From assembly GCF_900169785.1 (NCBI RefSeq), contig NZ_FWER01000041.1, positions 11,797 to 60,711 of the forward strand: a stretch of DNA of 48,915 nucleotides. Direction: 5' to 3'. Positions 16,835 through 24,854 of this stretch are shown piece by piece. Made by a program: the position numbers and the translations under genes. The notes below the pieces were generated by a model. It ran no database searches and was not told where the DNA came from. It saw nothing but the letters and a program-made list of their open reading frames with translations. The DNA is from Rhizobium sullae. GTDB lineage: Bacteria > Pseudomonadota > Alphaproteobacteria > Rhizobiales > Rhizobiaceae. Each line of letters begins with the position of its first letter. Position 1 is the stretch's first letter.

Positions 16835-18271
16835 ATGGTCTTTTCGTCGGTCATCTTCATTTTCGTCTATTTGCCGCTGTTCCTGGCGCTCTATTACGCC
16901 TGCCCGGTTCGATATAGGTCCTATTTTATCCTGATTGGCTCCTATTGCTTCTATGCCTGGTGGCGGGTGGATTTCTCTCTGCTCATGCTGGCCACGACAG
17001 CGTTCAATTATGGCGCGGCGCTGTTGATCCACGGGGCTCAAACACAGCAAAGGCGAAGACTGTTCCTCGTCGCAACCATCGCCGGCGACCTCGCGCTGCT
17101 CTTCTATTTTAAGTATTTCAACTTCTTCGCCGACAGCAGCGCCTATATGTTCAATCAGGGCGAGCCCTACAGCTGGTCGTTGCCGCACGTCATCCTGCCG
17201 ATCGGCATCTCCTTCTACATCTTCCACAACGTCAGCTATGTCGTCGATGTCTATCGGCGCGATCTCGAACCGTCGCGGACCTTCGCGGATTATGCGGCCT
17301 TCATCGCCTTCTTTCCGCATCAGATCGCCGGTCCGGTGCTGCGCTTTTCCGATCTTGCCGAGCAATTCTATGGCCGTGAACACAACTGGGCGAAGTTCAA
17401 CTACGGTGCGATGCGCTTCATGACGGGGCTTGCCAAAAAGGTGCTGATCGCCGACTCGATCGCTCCGGTCGCTGACGCGGCCTTTTCGATCCCAAATCCG
17501 ACGATGGCAGAGAGCTGGCTCGGCGCCATAGCATACACGCTCCAGCTCTATTTCGATTTTTCCGGCTATTCGTCCATGGCGATCGGACTCGGCATGATGG
17601 TAGGCTTCCATTTTATCGAGAACTTCGACGCGCCCTACAGATCCGTCAACATTACCGATTTCTGGCGCCGCTGGCACATTTCTCTGTCGAGCTGGCTACG
17701 CGACTATCTCTACATTTCGCTGGGCGGCAACCGAAAAGGCGTTGGACGCACCTATTTCAACTTAGCGGCAACCATGGTGCTTGGAGGACTGTGGCACGGA
17801 GCAAATACGACCTTCCTGGTTTGGGGGGCTTGGCACGGGTTCTGGCTTGCGGTGGAGCGCTATTTCAAGGTTTCGGCCAGTGCGCCCTTTCGCGTTTCGT
17901 CCTGGCTCTTCACCATGCTGCTCGTGGTCATCGGTTGGGTTTTCTTCCGTTCGGCCAATATGACCGAAGCGATGAGCATGCTCGCCGGCATGGTCGGGCG
18001 GAATGGATTTGGTTTGCGCAGCGACTATGCCTGGGAGTTTCCCAACTTTGGGTTTCTGCTGATGGTGGTAGGCATTCTCACGGCGCTTGGCGAGCCGCAA
18101 TTGCGCCGGTTCTTCGGTCTGAAAACGACCAACGAACTGGTGTACGTCGGGGGGATCGATTATCCGCATGTCAATCCGGTCCTGGCAGTTACCGCGGCCG
18201 TTCTCGGTCTGGCTGCGATCGTCAAGCTCGTGGCCGATAGCGACACACCCTTCCTCTATTTTCAGTTCTAA
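16835..18271 (+). CDS. algI: AlgI-like MBOAT membrane O-acyltransferase
   Basis: Integral-membrane acyltransferase of 478 residues that moves acetyl groups across the inner membrane for polymer acetylation. The start ATG at 16835 is 8 bp after AGGAGAGG and begins the typical MVFSSVIFIFVYLPLFL segment; the frame from 16736 only adds a non-homologous leader. About ten hydrophobic segments are present. His321 (in GGLWHGAN) aligns with the essential His322 of P. aeruginosa AlgI, and a second His is at 334 (GAWHG). The stretch DFWRRWHISLSSWLRDYLYI is the classic MBOAT signature. A 233-bp spacer separates it from the isomerase gene; algJ follows after 14 bp. Confidence 0.93.
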   Translation: MVFSSVIFIFVYLPLFLALYYACPVRYRSYFILIGSYCFYAWWRVDFSLLMLATTAFNYGAALLIHGAQTQQRRRLFLVATIAGDLALLFYFKYFNFFADSSAYMFNQGEPYSWSLPHVILPIGISFYIFHNVSYVVDVYRRDLEPSRTFADYAAFIAFFPHQIAGPVLRFSDLAEQFYGREHNWAKFNYGAMRFMTGLAKKVLIADSIAPVADAAFSIPNPTMAESWLGAIAYTLQLYFDFSGYSSMAIGLGMMVGFHFIENFDAPYRSVNITDFWRRWHISLSSWLRDYLYISLGGNRKGVGRTYFNLAATMVLGGLWHGANTTFLVWGAWHGFWLAVERYFKVSASAPFRVSSWLFTMLLVVIGWVFFRSANMTEAMSMLAGMVGRNGFGLRSDYAWEFPNFGFLLMVVGILTALGEPQLRRFFGLKTTNELVYVGGIDYPHVNPVLAVTAAVLGLAAIVKLVADSDTPFLYFQF

Positions 18272-18285
18272 GGAGAGTCCCTGAT

Positions 18286-19434
18286 ATGGACGAGATCTCT
18301 CAGGTTATAACTTCCGGCGAAATAGATGCACTCACGCCGAAAAAAGACGGACTTAGTCTGAAGGGGACACTGGCCTACCTCCCAGCTCTGTCGATCTTTA
18401 TCCTGTTTGGTTGCGGCGTTGCGGTCCTCGGTCACTTCTGGAATAGCAAGGAGGTGGCTGAGCATATGCAGTCGAAGCGTTCCCTCGCCGACGTCGTCCA
18501 GGGGCGTGAGGCATTGGCGGTCGAGAGGATTTACAAAGATACCTTCCCGATTAGGGACTTCTCCACCGGTCTGTTGAACCTCATAAGCTTCAAGGTATTT
18601 GGCGAAGCGCGCAAGGGACTGATCAAGGGGAGCGACGGCTGGTTCTTCAGTGATGAGGAATTCAGCTGGAACCGCAAATCCTTGAGCATGCTTGAGAAGC
18701 ATCTAAGCTTCGTCGAGGACACGCTTTCCACGTTAAGAGGGGCCGGTGTGGAGCCTATTCTTGTTTTGGTTCCGGAAAAGGCGGACATTTATCGCGATAA
18801 GCTCGGCAATGTCGCCGGGCGTTCGTCACGTGAGCACTATTATGAAAGCGTGCGGCTGCGGCTGAGCAATATGGGTGCACCGGTTCCCGATCTGCAGAAG
18901 GCCTTCCGACAGGCTCGTGAACAAAAGCCGGTCTTCCTGAAGTCCGACACGCACTGGACTGTGCACGGCGCTGGTGTGGCCGCCCGTTCCGTCGCTCAGG
19001 TGCTAGCACATGATTCCGAGCTGAAGCACAAAGAATTTGCGTTGAAGCCAGAAGGAGAAATCGTGCACATGGGTGACCTCTACAAGTTCGCCAAGTTCTC
19101 GATCTTTGAGCGCTTCGTCCCCATGCCCGGCGATCCTCTGACGTCGCTTGCCGCCGTGACCCCGGATGCCAGCCTTGACGACCTGATATCCGACGACGAT
19201 GAGGGGCCTGAGATAGCGATAGTAGGCTCTAGCTACAGCGCCAATGCCAAATGGAGCTTCGAAGCCCAGTTGAAGGTGGAGGCGAAAGTCGACGTTGTCA
19301 ATTTCGCTGAGGAAGGAAAAGGGCCGTTCACCCCGATGGAGACCTACCTCAAAGAGAAGCTCCACCAGCAGAAGCATCTCAAATATGTCGTATGGGAAAT
19401 GCCACTTCGCTATTTCGATGAGGTGGCGTACTGA
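18286..19434 (+). CDS. algJ: AlgJ-like membrane-anchored alginate O-acetyltransferase
   Basis: SGNH-fold acetyltransferase of 382 residues (AlgJ of Pseudomonas is about 391). The N-terminus is cytoplasmic, followed by one membrane segment at ~30-50 and then a periplasmic domain. Catalytic signatures: Asp221-Thr-His223-Trp and a GSSYS box at 314-318, where Ser316 is the expected nucleophile. An AAGGAGAG ribosome site precedes ATG 18286. In the known pathway AlgJ takes acetyl groups from AlgI and passes them, with AlgF, towards AlgX. It is the last gene of the cluster; no strong U-tract terminator follows, and the next 400 bp hold a gene remnant and paired hairpins. Confidence 0.9.
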   Translation: MDEISQVITSGEIDALTPKKDGLSLKGTLAYLPALSIFILFGCGVAVLGHFWNSKEVAEHMQSKRSLADVVQGREALAVERIYKDTFPIRDFSTGLLNLISFKVFGEARKGLIKGSDGWFFSDEEFSWNRKSLSMLEKHLSFVEDTLSTLRGAGVEPILVLVPEKADIYRDKLGNVAGRSSREHYYESVRLRLSNMGAPVPDLQKAFRQAREQKPVFLKSDTHWTVHGAGVAARSVAQVLAHDSELKHKEFALKPEGEIVHMGDLYKFAKFSIFERFVPMPGDPLTSLAAVTPDASLDDLISDDDEGPEIAIVGSSYSANAKWSFEAQLKVEAKVDVVNFAEEGKGPFTPMETYLKEKLHQQKHLKYVVWEMPLRYFDEVAY

Positions 19435-19459
19435 AGCGGGTGCGTTAAATGGTCGATGT

Positions 19460-19730
19460 TGGCAGCGAAGTCCGTGAAGGGAACGACGCAACGAAACTCG
19501 ACGCCGTGCCAGCGCTTCCAATGCCTGCTTTCGACGTTGCGGACATTGGTTGTTCCGCCGTCCGGTTCCATTCCCAGGATCTCTTGGAAATCCTTGTCTT
19601 TCTTCCGCAGCGCGTCCGCTCTTTTGCTCGCCGTCTGAGTAGTACCTGTAACGAGCTCGGAGGCCCCATCGCACATTTGCCAGCTCCCGGCCGGCCGTTG
19701 TGTTGCGGACGATTGGCGCCATCTGTCGGG
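19460..19730 (-). pseudogene. SRAP/YedK (HMCES) family remnant
   Basis: Decayed piece of an SOS-response-associated peptidase-like protein, the family that crosslinks to abasic sites in single-stranded DNA. Two reading frames together give the family pattern: APIVRN...GRELANVRWGL (about 19722-19660), then, after a frameshift near 19650, KRADALRKKDKDFQ and EPDGGTTNVRNVESRHWKRW...RCVVPFTDFA (to about 19465). The N-terminal Met-Cys with the catalytic Cys2 and the C-terminal half with the active-site His are missing. The remnant abuts the 3' end of algJ on the opposite strand, marking an old break point at the right border of the polysaccharide cluster. Confidence 0.75.
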
Positions 19731-19820
19731 CTCTAATTGATCTACGACAATCTACGAATATCCTCGGCGGCCGGCGCATCCTGTCTCACTGTGCGCTGGC
19801 GAACGGCTGGTAACGCGGTG

Positions 19821-19864
19821 CCGGCCATGCTCTTGGCCGGGGTAACGTGGAAATAGCCCCGGCC
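19821..19864 (+). other. Two mutually exclusive perfect hairpins
   Basis: A 7-bp stem CCGGCCA/TGGCCGG (19821-19827 with 19834-19840) overlaps an 8-bp stem GGCCGGGG/CCCCGGCC (19835-19842 with 19857-19864), so only one can form at a time. It lies ~390 bp after algJ, between two pseudogenes. There is no U-tract, so termination is uncertain. It could be a palindromic repeat element or a regulatory RNA switch remnant. Confidence 0.35.
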
Positions 19865-19888
19865 TTCACGTTCTAACGCTGATCCCCA

Positions 19889-20407
19889 CTACTCCATACC
19901 AGCAGGTGGCTTCGCCTTTTCGGCATCATAGTCGAATATTGACGTTACAACCGAAAACGGAAAGACCAATTCACCACGCCGGAAACGACGAATATTCTTC
20001 GCGAATTTCTTGCGATCGGGCGTCAACCACACTTCCGCCGAAGCCAGGCTCTCTTCTCCATGCCAATTGGCTAAATAGTGGAATCCATCCTTGTCCTTGA
20101 TGACTGTGCACTTTGTGTATCGCCGAACACCCGGAGGATCGGATGTCTTCCACTCGGTCCGCCCGCTGAATCTCCAATAAATCTTGTCAGGCAAAATGAC
20201 CTACTCGCGGTATTCCCGGGTTCGTCCGCCTTTCATGGGTTGGTAGATTAATTCGCGGTATCCGCTGCCCTTGCGCATATTGGCTCTTGCTTCGTTTACA
20301 ACCGCGCAGGTCGGGTCAGAGGATGGCACGTCATCGGCCAACGCAGCTTGCAAGACGAAAAACCCGGCAAAGATGACTGCAGGGCTGAAGAGCGGTTGAA
20401 TTTTCAT
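19889..20407 (-). pseudogene. Small secreted protein gene with in-frame amber stop
   Basis: One continuous frame of ~172 codons from ATG 20407 to stop 19889 is interrupted by a single TAG at codon 69 (20201-20203). The first part has a signal peptide (MKIQPLFSPAVIFAGFF..., cleaved near ALA-DD) and a short mature segment. The second part continues without shift as a protein-like sequence with YWRFSGRTEW and KKFAKNIRRFRRGELVFPF segments. Translation could restart at a TTG (20194), but the downstream half would then lack its signal. Most likely a recent nonsense pseudogene of a conserved rhizobial exported protein of unknown function; read-through or a sequencing error are alternatives. Confidence 0.6.
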
Positions 20408-20475
20408 TGTTCCCTCGACTCAGGGGGAGATATCCCGCGTCATCGCAAGTCTGTCAATTGTCAGATGGCCGCGGC

Positions 20476-20880
20476 TCAACCATTGTTGGGAGGCCGTCGT
20501 TGCGAGGCGTCGCAAAACAGCAGCCCCTCGACGACCGCAAAGGGCTTGCCGACACTCGGATACCAAGAAATTTCGAGCCGCTTCTCCGACGTTGCGAGAA
20601 AGAGACTGCTCTCAAGCAGTATCTGAAGAGCGTGGCGGACGACGAGAGTGCTGGCACAGACCCACAGCAGGAGGCCCCCCTCGAAACCCCGGACGATTGC
20701 CTTGCCTTCGTCGAAGACTAGCGTCCGTTCCGTCCCGTTGCCATTGACCCTCCGGGCGAGATGGGAAATCGGCAGGGTAATCTGCTCAACGAGGTCGCAC
20801 GGATTCGACGCCAAGATATAGCTCTCGGCGGCATTTCTATGGGTTTCGGCTTTAAATGTCGACCGCCCGTTCGTTGCCAC
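20476..20880 (-). CDS. Hypothetical cytosolic protein
   Basis: Unrecognised protein of 134 residues. A GTG start at 20880 is preceded by a perfect AAGGAGG ten bases upstream, which argues for a real gene. No signal peptide or membrane segment. The order of a short strand, an Arg-rich strand (TERTLVFDEGKAIVRGF), a further strand and a helix ending in LEISWYP loosely recalls small DUF2218-like proteins, but this is only a guess from pattern. The last ~15 residues are low-quality (RRPPNNG), so the 3' end may be altered. It stands alone on the - strand between a pseudogene and luxI. Confidence 0.5.
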   Translation of the reverse strand: MATNGRSTFKAETHRNAAESYILASNPCDLVEQITLPISHLARRVNGNGTERTLVFDEGKAIVRGFEGGLLLWVCASTLVVRHALQILLESSLFLATSEKRLEISWYPSVGKPFAVVEGLLFCDASQRRPPNNG

Positions 20881-20968
20881 CAGACCGTTACCTCCTTGAG
20901 TTGCCGGGACAGCCCATGCCCCAACGGCCGTTGAGGACAGGTGCCTGATGCCGCCGTCGTCCTGATTT

Positions 20969-20991
20969 AGTGCACGGTTTGCCGGCGCACT
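20969..20991 (+). promoter_or_regulatory. Imperfect dyad upstream of luxI-type gene
   Basis: AGTGCAC and GCGCACT (6 of 7 complementary) flank a 9-bp spacer, about 80 bp before the AHL synthase start. Size and place fit a LuxR-type operator, though it matches no lux/tra box consensus exactly. A second small dyad CTAAT-TCT-ATTAG is at 20998-21010. Confidence 0.3.
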
Positions 20992-21071
20992 CGACTGCTA
21001 ATTCTATTAGTCGCCTACGGAAGGAGACTGGTGTCCAATATGGAGCGAACCAATTTCTATCGGAGCTGCTC

Positions 21072-21707
21072 ATGCAGATAATGGCTTTTCGGGTGACCGC
21101 TTGTGGTAAGTTTGCTGACCTGATCGATTCAATGCACAGGCTGCGTACGCGTGTCTTCCGCGACAGACTGAATTGGGATGTAGAGGTCAGGAACGGTCTT
21201 GAGGCTGACGAGTACGACCAACTCGATCCGACTTACATCCTTGCGGTCTCGTCGGCGGGCAAGGTTGCGGGTTGCGCCAGGCTTCTTCCGGCGACAGGCC
21301 CGACAATGCTCGCCAACACATTTCCACAGCTGCTGTCATCGCGCAGCCTTAAGGTGCATGCTCGCATGGTCGAAAGCTCACGCTTCTGCGTCGATACGTC
21401 AATCGCCCAAAATCATGCGGGCGGCTTTCTACACAGGACAACGCGCATGATGTTTGCAGGCATTATCGAATGGTCGATCGCAAGTGGCTTTCATGAGATT
21501 GTCACGGCGACCGATTTGCGTTTCGAACGAATCCTCAAACGTGCTGGGTGGCCAATGCAGCGTCTTGGCGCGCCCTGTCCCATTGGAAATACCATGGCTG
21601 TTGCGGGAACCCTTCCTGCAAACGCTGAAAGTTTCGAACGCCTTCGCCCCGTCGGCTACCGATCGGCAATTGGAACGCGATCATGTCGCTGCATGATGCG
21701 AGTCTAA
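21072..21707 (+). CDS. LuxI-family acyl-homoserine-lactone synthase
   Basis: Cytosolic enzyme making N-acyl-homoserine lactones from S-adenosylmethionine and acyl-ACP. ATG 21072 follows a GGAG at 6 bp and gives 211 residues, the family length; the longer frame from 20970 is not conserved. With this start the invariant LuxI residues fall exactly at their canonical numbers: Arg25, Phe29, Trp35, Asp46, Asp49, Arg70, Phe84, Glu101, Ser103 and Arg104 (VESSRF). It resembles the TraI/SinI-like rhizobial group. No LuxR gene is adjacent; the next gene is a PhoB-type regulator 228 bp downstream. Acyl-chain specificity cannot be told. The last ~15 residues are unusual (Arg/Cys-rich), so the C-terminus may be slightly altered. 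Confidence 0.9.
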   Translation: MQIMAFRVTACGKFADLIDSMHRLRTRVFRDRLNWDVEVRNGLEADEYDQLDPTYILAVSSAGKVAGCARLLPATGPTMLANTFPQLLSSRSLKVHARMVESSRFCVDTSIAQNHAGGFLHRTTRMMFAGIIEWSIASGFHEIVTATDLRFERILKRAGWPMQRLGAPCPIGNTMAVAGTLPANAESFERLRPVGYRSAIGTRSCRCMMRV

Positions 21708-21935
21708 CGGCTCGACTGCTTTTTGGAATGGGAATAGGAGACGCGCTGCGTTCCGCTAAGGTACCCCTTGTCGAGCCGTATCGGCATGCAGCCAGGAGCC
21801 ACAATATGCGAAGCGTCTGCGAAATTCGGCAAGCTCGCATATGCCCTTCAGCCCTTCGTCGCGGCTCGGGCTCTGTTCAGCCGAAGGCGGATTATTTTGA
21901 GCGATCGGAACGTGGCGCCGAGCAGGGAGAGAGCA

Positions 21936-22697
21936 TTGACGTCGAGGAGGCCACAGATTCTCATCGGTTCAACCGATGCGGACTACTATCTGCTGCTTGT
22001 CCACATTTTGGAAGCCGAAGGATATGACGTGACATTGGGCTCAGGCGTGGAGGAGATCGTCCATCTCGCGTGCGAAACGCCGGTCGATGCGGTTCTGCTC
22101 GATTGCCGCTCCGGCGAGACTTTAGCGCCAGAGGCGTGCCTGAGGCTGAAACAGGAGCCGCAGACCGTGGGGATCATGACCGTCGCCCTTGTCGGACCGG
22201 GCGCGGAGGGCCGGTTCATCGATCTGCTGAAGGCCGGAATCGACGAAAACTTCATAAGGCCGGTTGCACCTTCCAAGCTGCTCGAATTTCTGCGTGATCG
22301 CGTCCTATTCCAGCCCGGGTCACATCGGTGGTCGGGAGATGGGCGCTTTCTCACCTACGCGGGAATCGAACTCGATACCGTCCGGCACAGTGTCAGGCGT
22401 TTTGGTATCAGCATTCATCTCGGGCCGATCGAATTTCGGTTGCTGCAATTTTTGATGGAGAATCGTGAGCAAGCCTGCAGCCGCGCACAACTCATCGAAG
22501 CCGGTTGGCCGGAGCGGCGCTACGTCGAGATCAAGACGGTCAACGTGCACGTCGGACGGCTGCGCAAGGCGTTGAACGTGTCCGGCGGTTCTGATGTGAT
22601 CCGGACGATACGGTCGTCCGGGTACATGATGGATGCCTCATGCCCGGGCAATTCAAACCCGACGGCGGATCGGCACGACGAAGAGGCCGACGGTTAG
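21936..22697 (+). CDS. PhoB/OmpR-like response regulator with atypical receiver
   Basis: Two-component regulator with an N-terminal receiver (residues ~7-120) and a C-terminal winged-helix DNA-binding domain (~135-235: PIEFRLLQFLMENREQ, then VNVHVGRLRKAL and IRTIRSSGYMM). The start is uncertain: TTG 21936 has GGGAGAG just upstream and gives 253 residues; the frame is open to 21768 but the leader is not conserved. The phosphoacceptor is probably Asp56 (VLLDC). The acidic pocket is reduced to Asp14/Asp16, and the invariant Lys near the end of the receiver is Arg108 (FIRPV instead of KPF). Phosphorylation may thus be altered or absent. No histidine kinase is nearby. The gene follows luxI in the same direction. 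Confidence 0.8.
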   Translation: MTSRRPQILIGSTDADYYLLLVHILEAEGYDVTLGSGVEEIVHLACETPVDAVLLDCRSGETLAPEACLRLKQEPQTVGIMTVALVGPGAEGRFIDLLKAGIDENFIRPVAPSKLLEFLRDRVLFQPGSHRWSGDGRFLTYAGIELDTVRHSVRRFGISIHLGPIEFRLLQFLMENREQACSRAQLIEAGWPERRYVEIKTVNVHVGRLRKALNVSGGSDVIRTIRSSGYMMDASCPGNSNPTADRHDEEADG

Positions 22698-22732
22698 CAC
22701 TGGATCAATGCCTTCGAAAAGGAGCATTCGTC

Positions 22733-24088
22733 ATGGATATCGTTGTCCGCAATGGAGCCCTCATCACCGGCGATGGCAAGGCCTTTCACAAAAGAGCGAC
22801 CGTCTACGTCAGGGACGGTCGGATTGCAGACATCCACATCGGGAGTGCCGACACGAGCGACGAAATCGCGGCGCGAACAGTCATTGATGCGACAGACGGC
22901 ATCGTCATTCCAGGCATCATCAATGCGCATGCGCATGGATGCATTTGCGGGCCGTCGATGCCGAGCGGCTCGCCGCCGTTCAATGCTGACGACATCGCCT
23001 ACTTTCGCAACCGGCATCTCCTTCAGGGGACAACCACTCTTTTGAATGTCTGTGGTCTGGCAATGGCCAATGAGGTTTATTCTTATGGCGAGGTCCGCCA
23101 TCAGATCGATATTCGCGTATCCACCGCTCATACCCTCAAGAACATCCAGGCAGCCCTTGCGGTCGACGGTAGAGGCCTATCCGTGCCGCACCTCAATGCG
23201 ACGATCGATGAGATGCTTGCAGCCGGCGCGGTTGCACTTGGAGAGGTTGGCGGCGGGCAGACATTGGGCGGCGGGGCTCAGGAATATAGGTTCATTCCGG
23301 AAGCGGTCCTGCGGGAGACTGGGATAGAGGTGACGCCCGCAACGGCAAGACGCTTGAAAGATGCTGTTCTTGGCCGTTTTCTCGATCAAGCCGGTGGAAT
23401 GTCGGATTCGATGCTGGAGGATGAGCTGGAACGTGGCGGCTTGTCCCCGCATGTCACAACGGAGCGCATCCGCGAAATCATCACACGATCTGTAATGCCA
23501 TCCGTCGCACTTTCCCTAGACGGTTTCGAGGAGATCGCTCAGGAGGCGGAGAGGGTCGGCTATCCCGCAATTTTTCACAACGCGGCGCCATCCGCAAAAC
23601 GCTTATGCGCGGTTGTTGAGAAACATCCAAACGCGCGGATAGTCGCCGGACACAGCAATCATCCGAGCTTCCTGCCGGATGAGGCCGTCTCGGTTGCTAC
23701 CGACTTGAGAAGCAAGGGTGCCATTATAGACGTCTCTACGCTGGACTGCATTAGCACGCAGTGGCGCAATGACGCCGCCAATCTGGATGCGCTCATCGAT
23801 GCCGGCTGCGTGGATACGATTTCGACCGACTTCGCCGGCGGTCATTGGGATGGGATCCTCGAGGCAATGCATCGGATGGTGAAAACCGGACAACTGTCTG
23901 CGCCTGCAGGAGTCGCGCTTGCCACCGGGAATGTCGCGGCCGTCTTCCCGCAAATGGCAGGGGATCGTGGGCTGATAGAGAAAGGCAAGCGCGCCGATCT
24001 GACCGTTGTTGACCACGTGAACCTTGGTCGTGTCAGGCATGTCGTAATCGATGGGCGTGTTGCCGTCAGGAACGGCGCGCCGGTCTGA
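22733..24088 (+). CDS. Amidohydrolase-superfamily enzyme
   Basis: Metal-dependent hydrolase of 451 residues. ATG 22733 with AAGGAG at 8 bp is preferred; the frame from 22640 overlaps the regulator gene. The N-terminal beta-sandwich part (VVRNGALITGDGKAFHKRATVYVRDGRI) is followed by the metal motif HAH at about residues 66-68 (PGIINAHAHG). Further metal-ligand candidates are His in IFHNAAPS and in VAGHSNHPSF, and Asp in STDFAGGH near residue ~365. The C-terminus (GLIEKGKRADLTVVD) is typical of the imidazolonepropionase/dihydroorotase-like branch. The substrate is unknown. It is probably co-transcribed with the response regulator (35-bp gap). Confidence 0.75.
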   Translation: MDIVVRNGALITGDGKAFHKRATVYVRDGRIADIHIGSADTSDEIAARTVIDATDGIVIPGIINAHAHGCICGPSMPSGSPPFNADDIAYFRNRHLLQGTTTLLNVCGLAMANEVYSYGEVRHQIDIRVSTAHTLKNIQAALAVDGRGLSVPHLNATIDEMLAAGAVALGEVGGGQTLGGGAQEYRFIPEAVLRETGIEVTPATARRLKDAVLGRFLDQAGGMSDSMLEDELERGGLSPHVTTERIREIITRSVMPSVALSLDGFEEIAQEAERVGYPAIFHNAAPSAKRLCAVVEKHPNARIVAGHSNHPSFLPDEAVSVATDLRSKGAIIDVSTLDCISTQWRNDAANLDALIDAGCVDTISTDFAGGHWDGILEAMHRMVKTGQLSAPAGVALATGNVAAVFPQMAGDRGLIEKGKRADLTVVDHVNLGRVRHVVIDGRVAVRNGAPV

Positions 24089-24104
24089 CGGAAAAACCAA
24101 AACG

Positions 24105-24124
24105 AAGCTTGATGTTGCAAGCTT
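24105..24124 (-). terminator. Possible rho-independent terminator (minus strand)
   Basis: Perfect 7-bp stem AAGCTTG/CAAGCTT with a 6-nt loop. Read on the minus strand it is followed by a T-rich run (CGTTTTGGTTTTT), which suits termination of transcripts coming from the GNAT gene at 24854. It also sits 17 bp after the amidohydrolase stop and could act in both directions. Confidence 0.4.
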
Positions 24125-24202
24125 GGCTCAGTCACTGCATTTCTGTCCCAAGGGCACCGGCAACGCACCACGGTGAACCCGCGGAGGTCGGCAGGTAGAT
24201 TA

Positions 24203-24360
24203 TCACCCTGCTCTTGCAGCCGATATCTGGTCAGTAGGGGATTGCACCTTGATCTGATTGCGGCCCCGTTCCTTTGCCGCGTACAAAGCCGCATCCGTCG
24301 CCGCCAAAGAGCCCTGCGAGTGCACGTGGCGCGAAACGCAGATCGATGTAGATGCCGGAC
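24203..24360 (-). pseudogene. C-terminal remnant of a GGDEF (diguanylate cyclase) domain
   Basis: A short minus-strand frame ends with TDAALYAAKERGRNQIKV, the signature of the last helix and strand of GGDEF domains (usual form ADAALYxAKxxGRNxV). A preceding piece (SICVSRHVHSQGSL) matches the strand before it. The GGDEF active site and everything upstream are gone, replaced by the GNAT gene. It is therefore a residual fragment without function. Confidence 0.6.
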
Positions 24361-24374
24361 GCGAATCCCACATT

Positions 24375-24854
24375 TTAGGTATCGGCAAAGCTCTTCAGCA
24401 TGTCTCCTGACATCCGGTAGCGGATCCACTCCTGCAGCGGCTCTGCGCCGATCGCCTCGTAAACGCGGATCGCCGGCTCGTTCCAGTCCAGAACGCTCCA
24501 CTCGAAGCGGCCGCAGCCGTTTTCCTGCGCAATCTGCGCCAGCTGCTTCAGCAGTGCCCTGCCGGCACCCAACCCGCGCGCCTTCGGCGTCACATAGAGA
24601 TCCTCGAGATAGATGCCGTTCCTAGCCTGCCACGTCGAATAGTTGAAGAACCAGATCGCCATGGCAATCGCTTGGCCATCCTGTTCGCAAACCAGCGCTC
24701 GCGTAACGGAGCGTTCGCCAAAGATCGATTCCTCGATCGTCTCGACGGTTGCCGTGACCTCGTCCTCGGCCTTTTCGTAAATCGCCAATTCGCGGATAAA
24801 ACCGAACAGCGTCGCGGCGTCTGCGCGCACAGCCTCACGTATGGTCAATGCCAT
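24375..24854 (-). CDS. GNAT family N-acetyltransferase
   Basis: Acetyl-CoA-dependent N-acetyltransferase of 159 residues. The fold order is clear: FIRELAIYEKAEDEV (alpha1/2), IWFFNYSTWQARNGIYLEDLYV (beta4), the acetyl-CoA loop ARGLGAGRALL (~90-100) and the WNEPAIRVYEAIGA motif (~125-140). The ELAxYEKxxDEV and LDWNxPAIxFY features match the diamine/thialysine acetyltransferase (SSAT2-like) branch, so a polyamine or lysine analogue is a likely substrate. ATG 24854 is preceded by GAGGGA. It stands alone, with a GGDEF remnant downstream. Confidence 0.85.
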   Translation of the reverse strand: MALTIREAVRADAATLFGFIRELAIYEKAEDEVTATVETIEESIFGERSVTRALVCEQDGQAIAMAIWFFNYSTWQARNGIYLEDLYVTPKARGLGAGRALLKQLAQIAQENGCGRFEWSVLDWNEPAIRVYEAIGAEPLQEWIRYRMSGDMLKSFADT

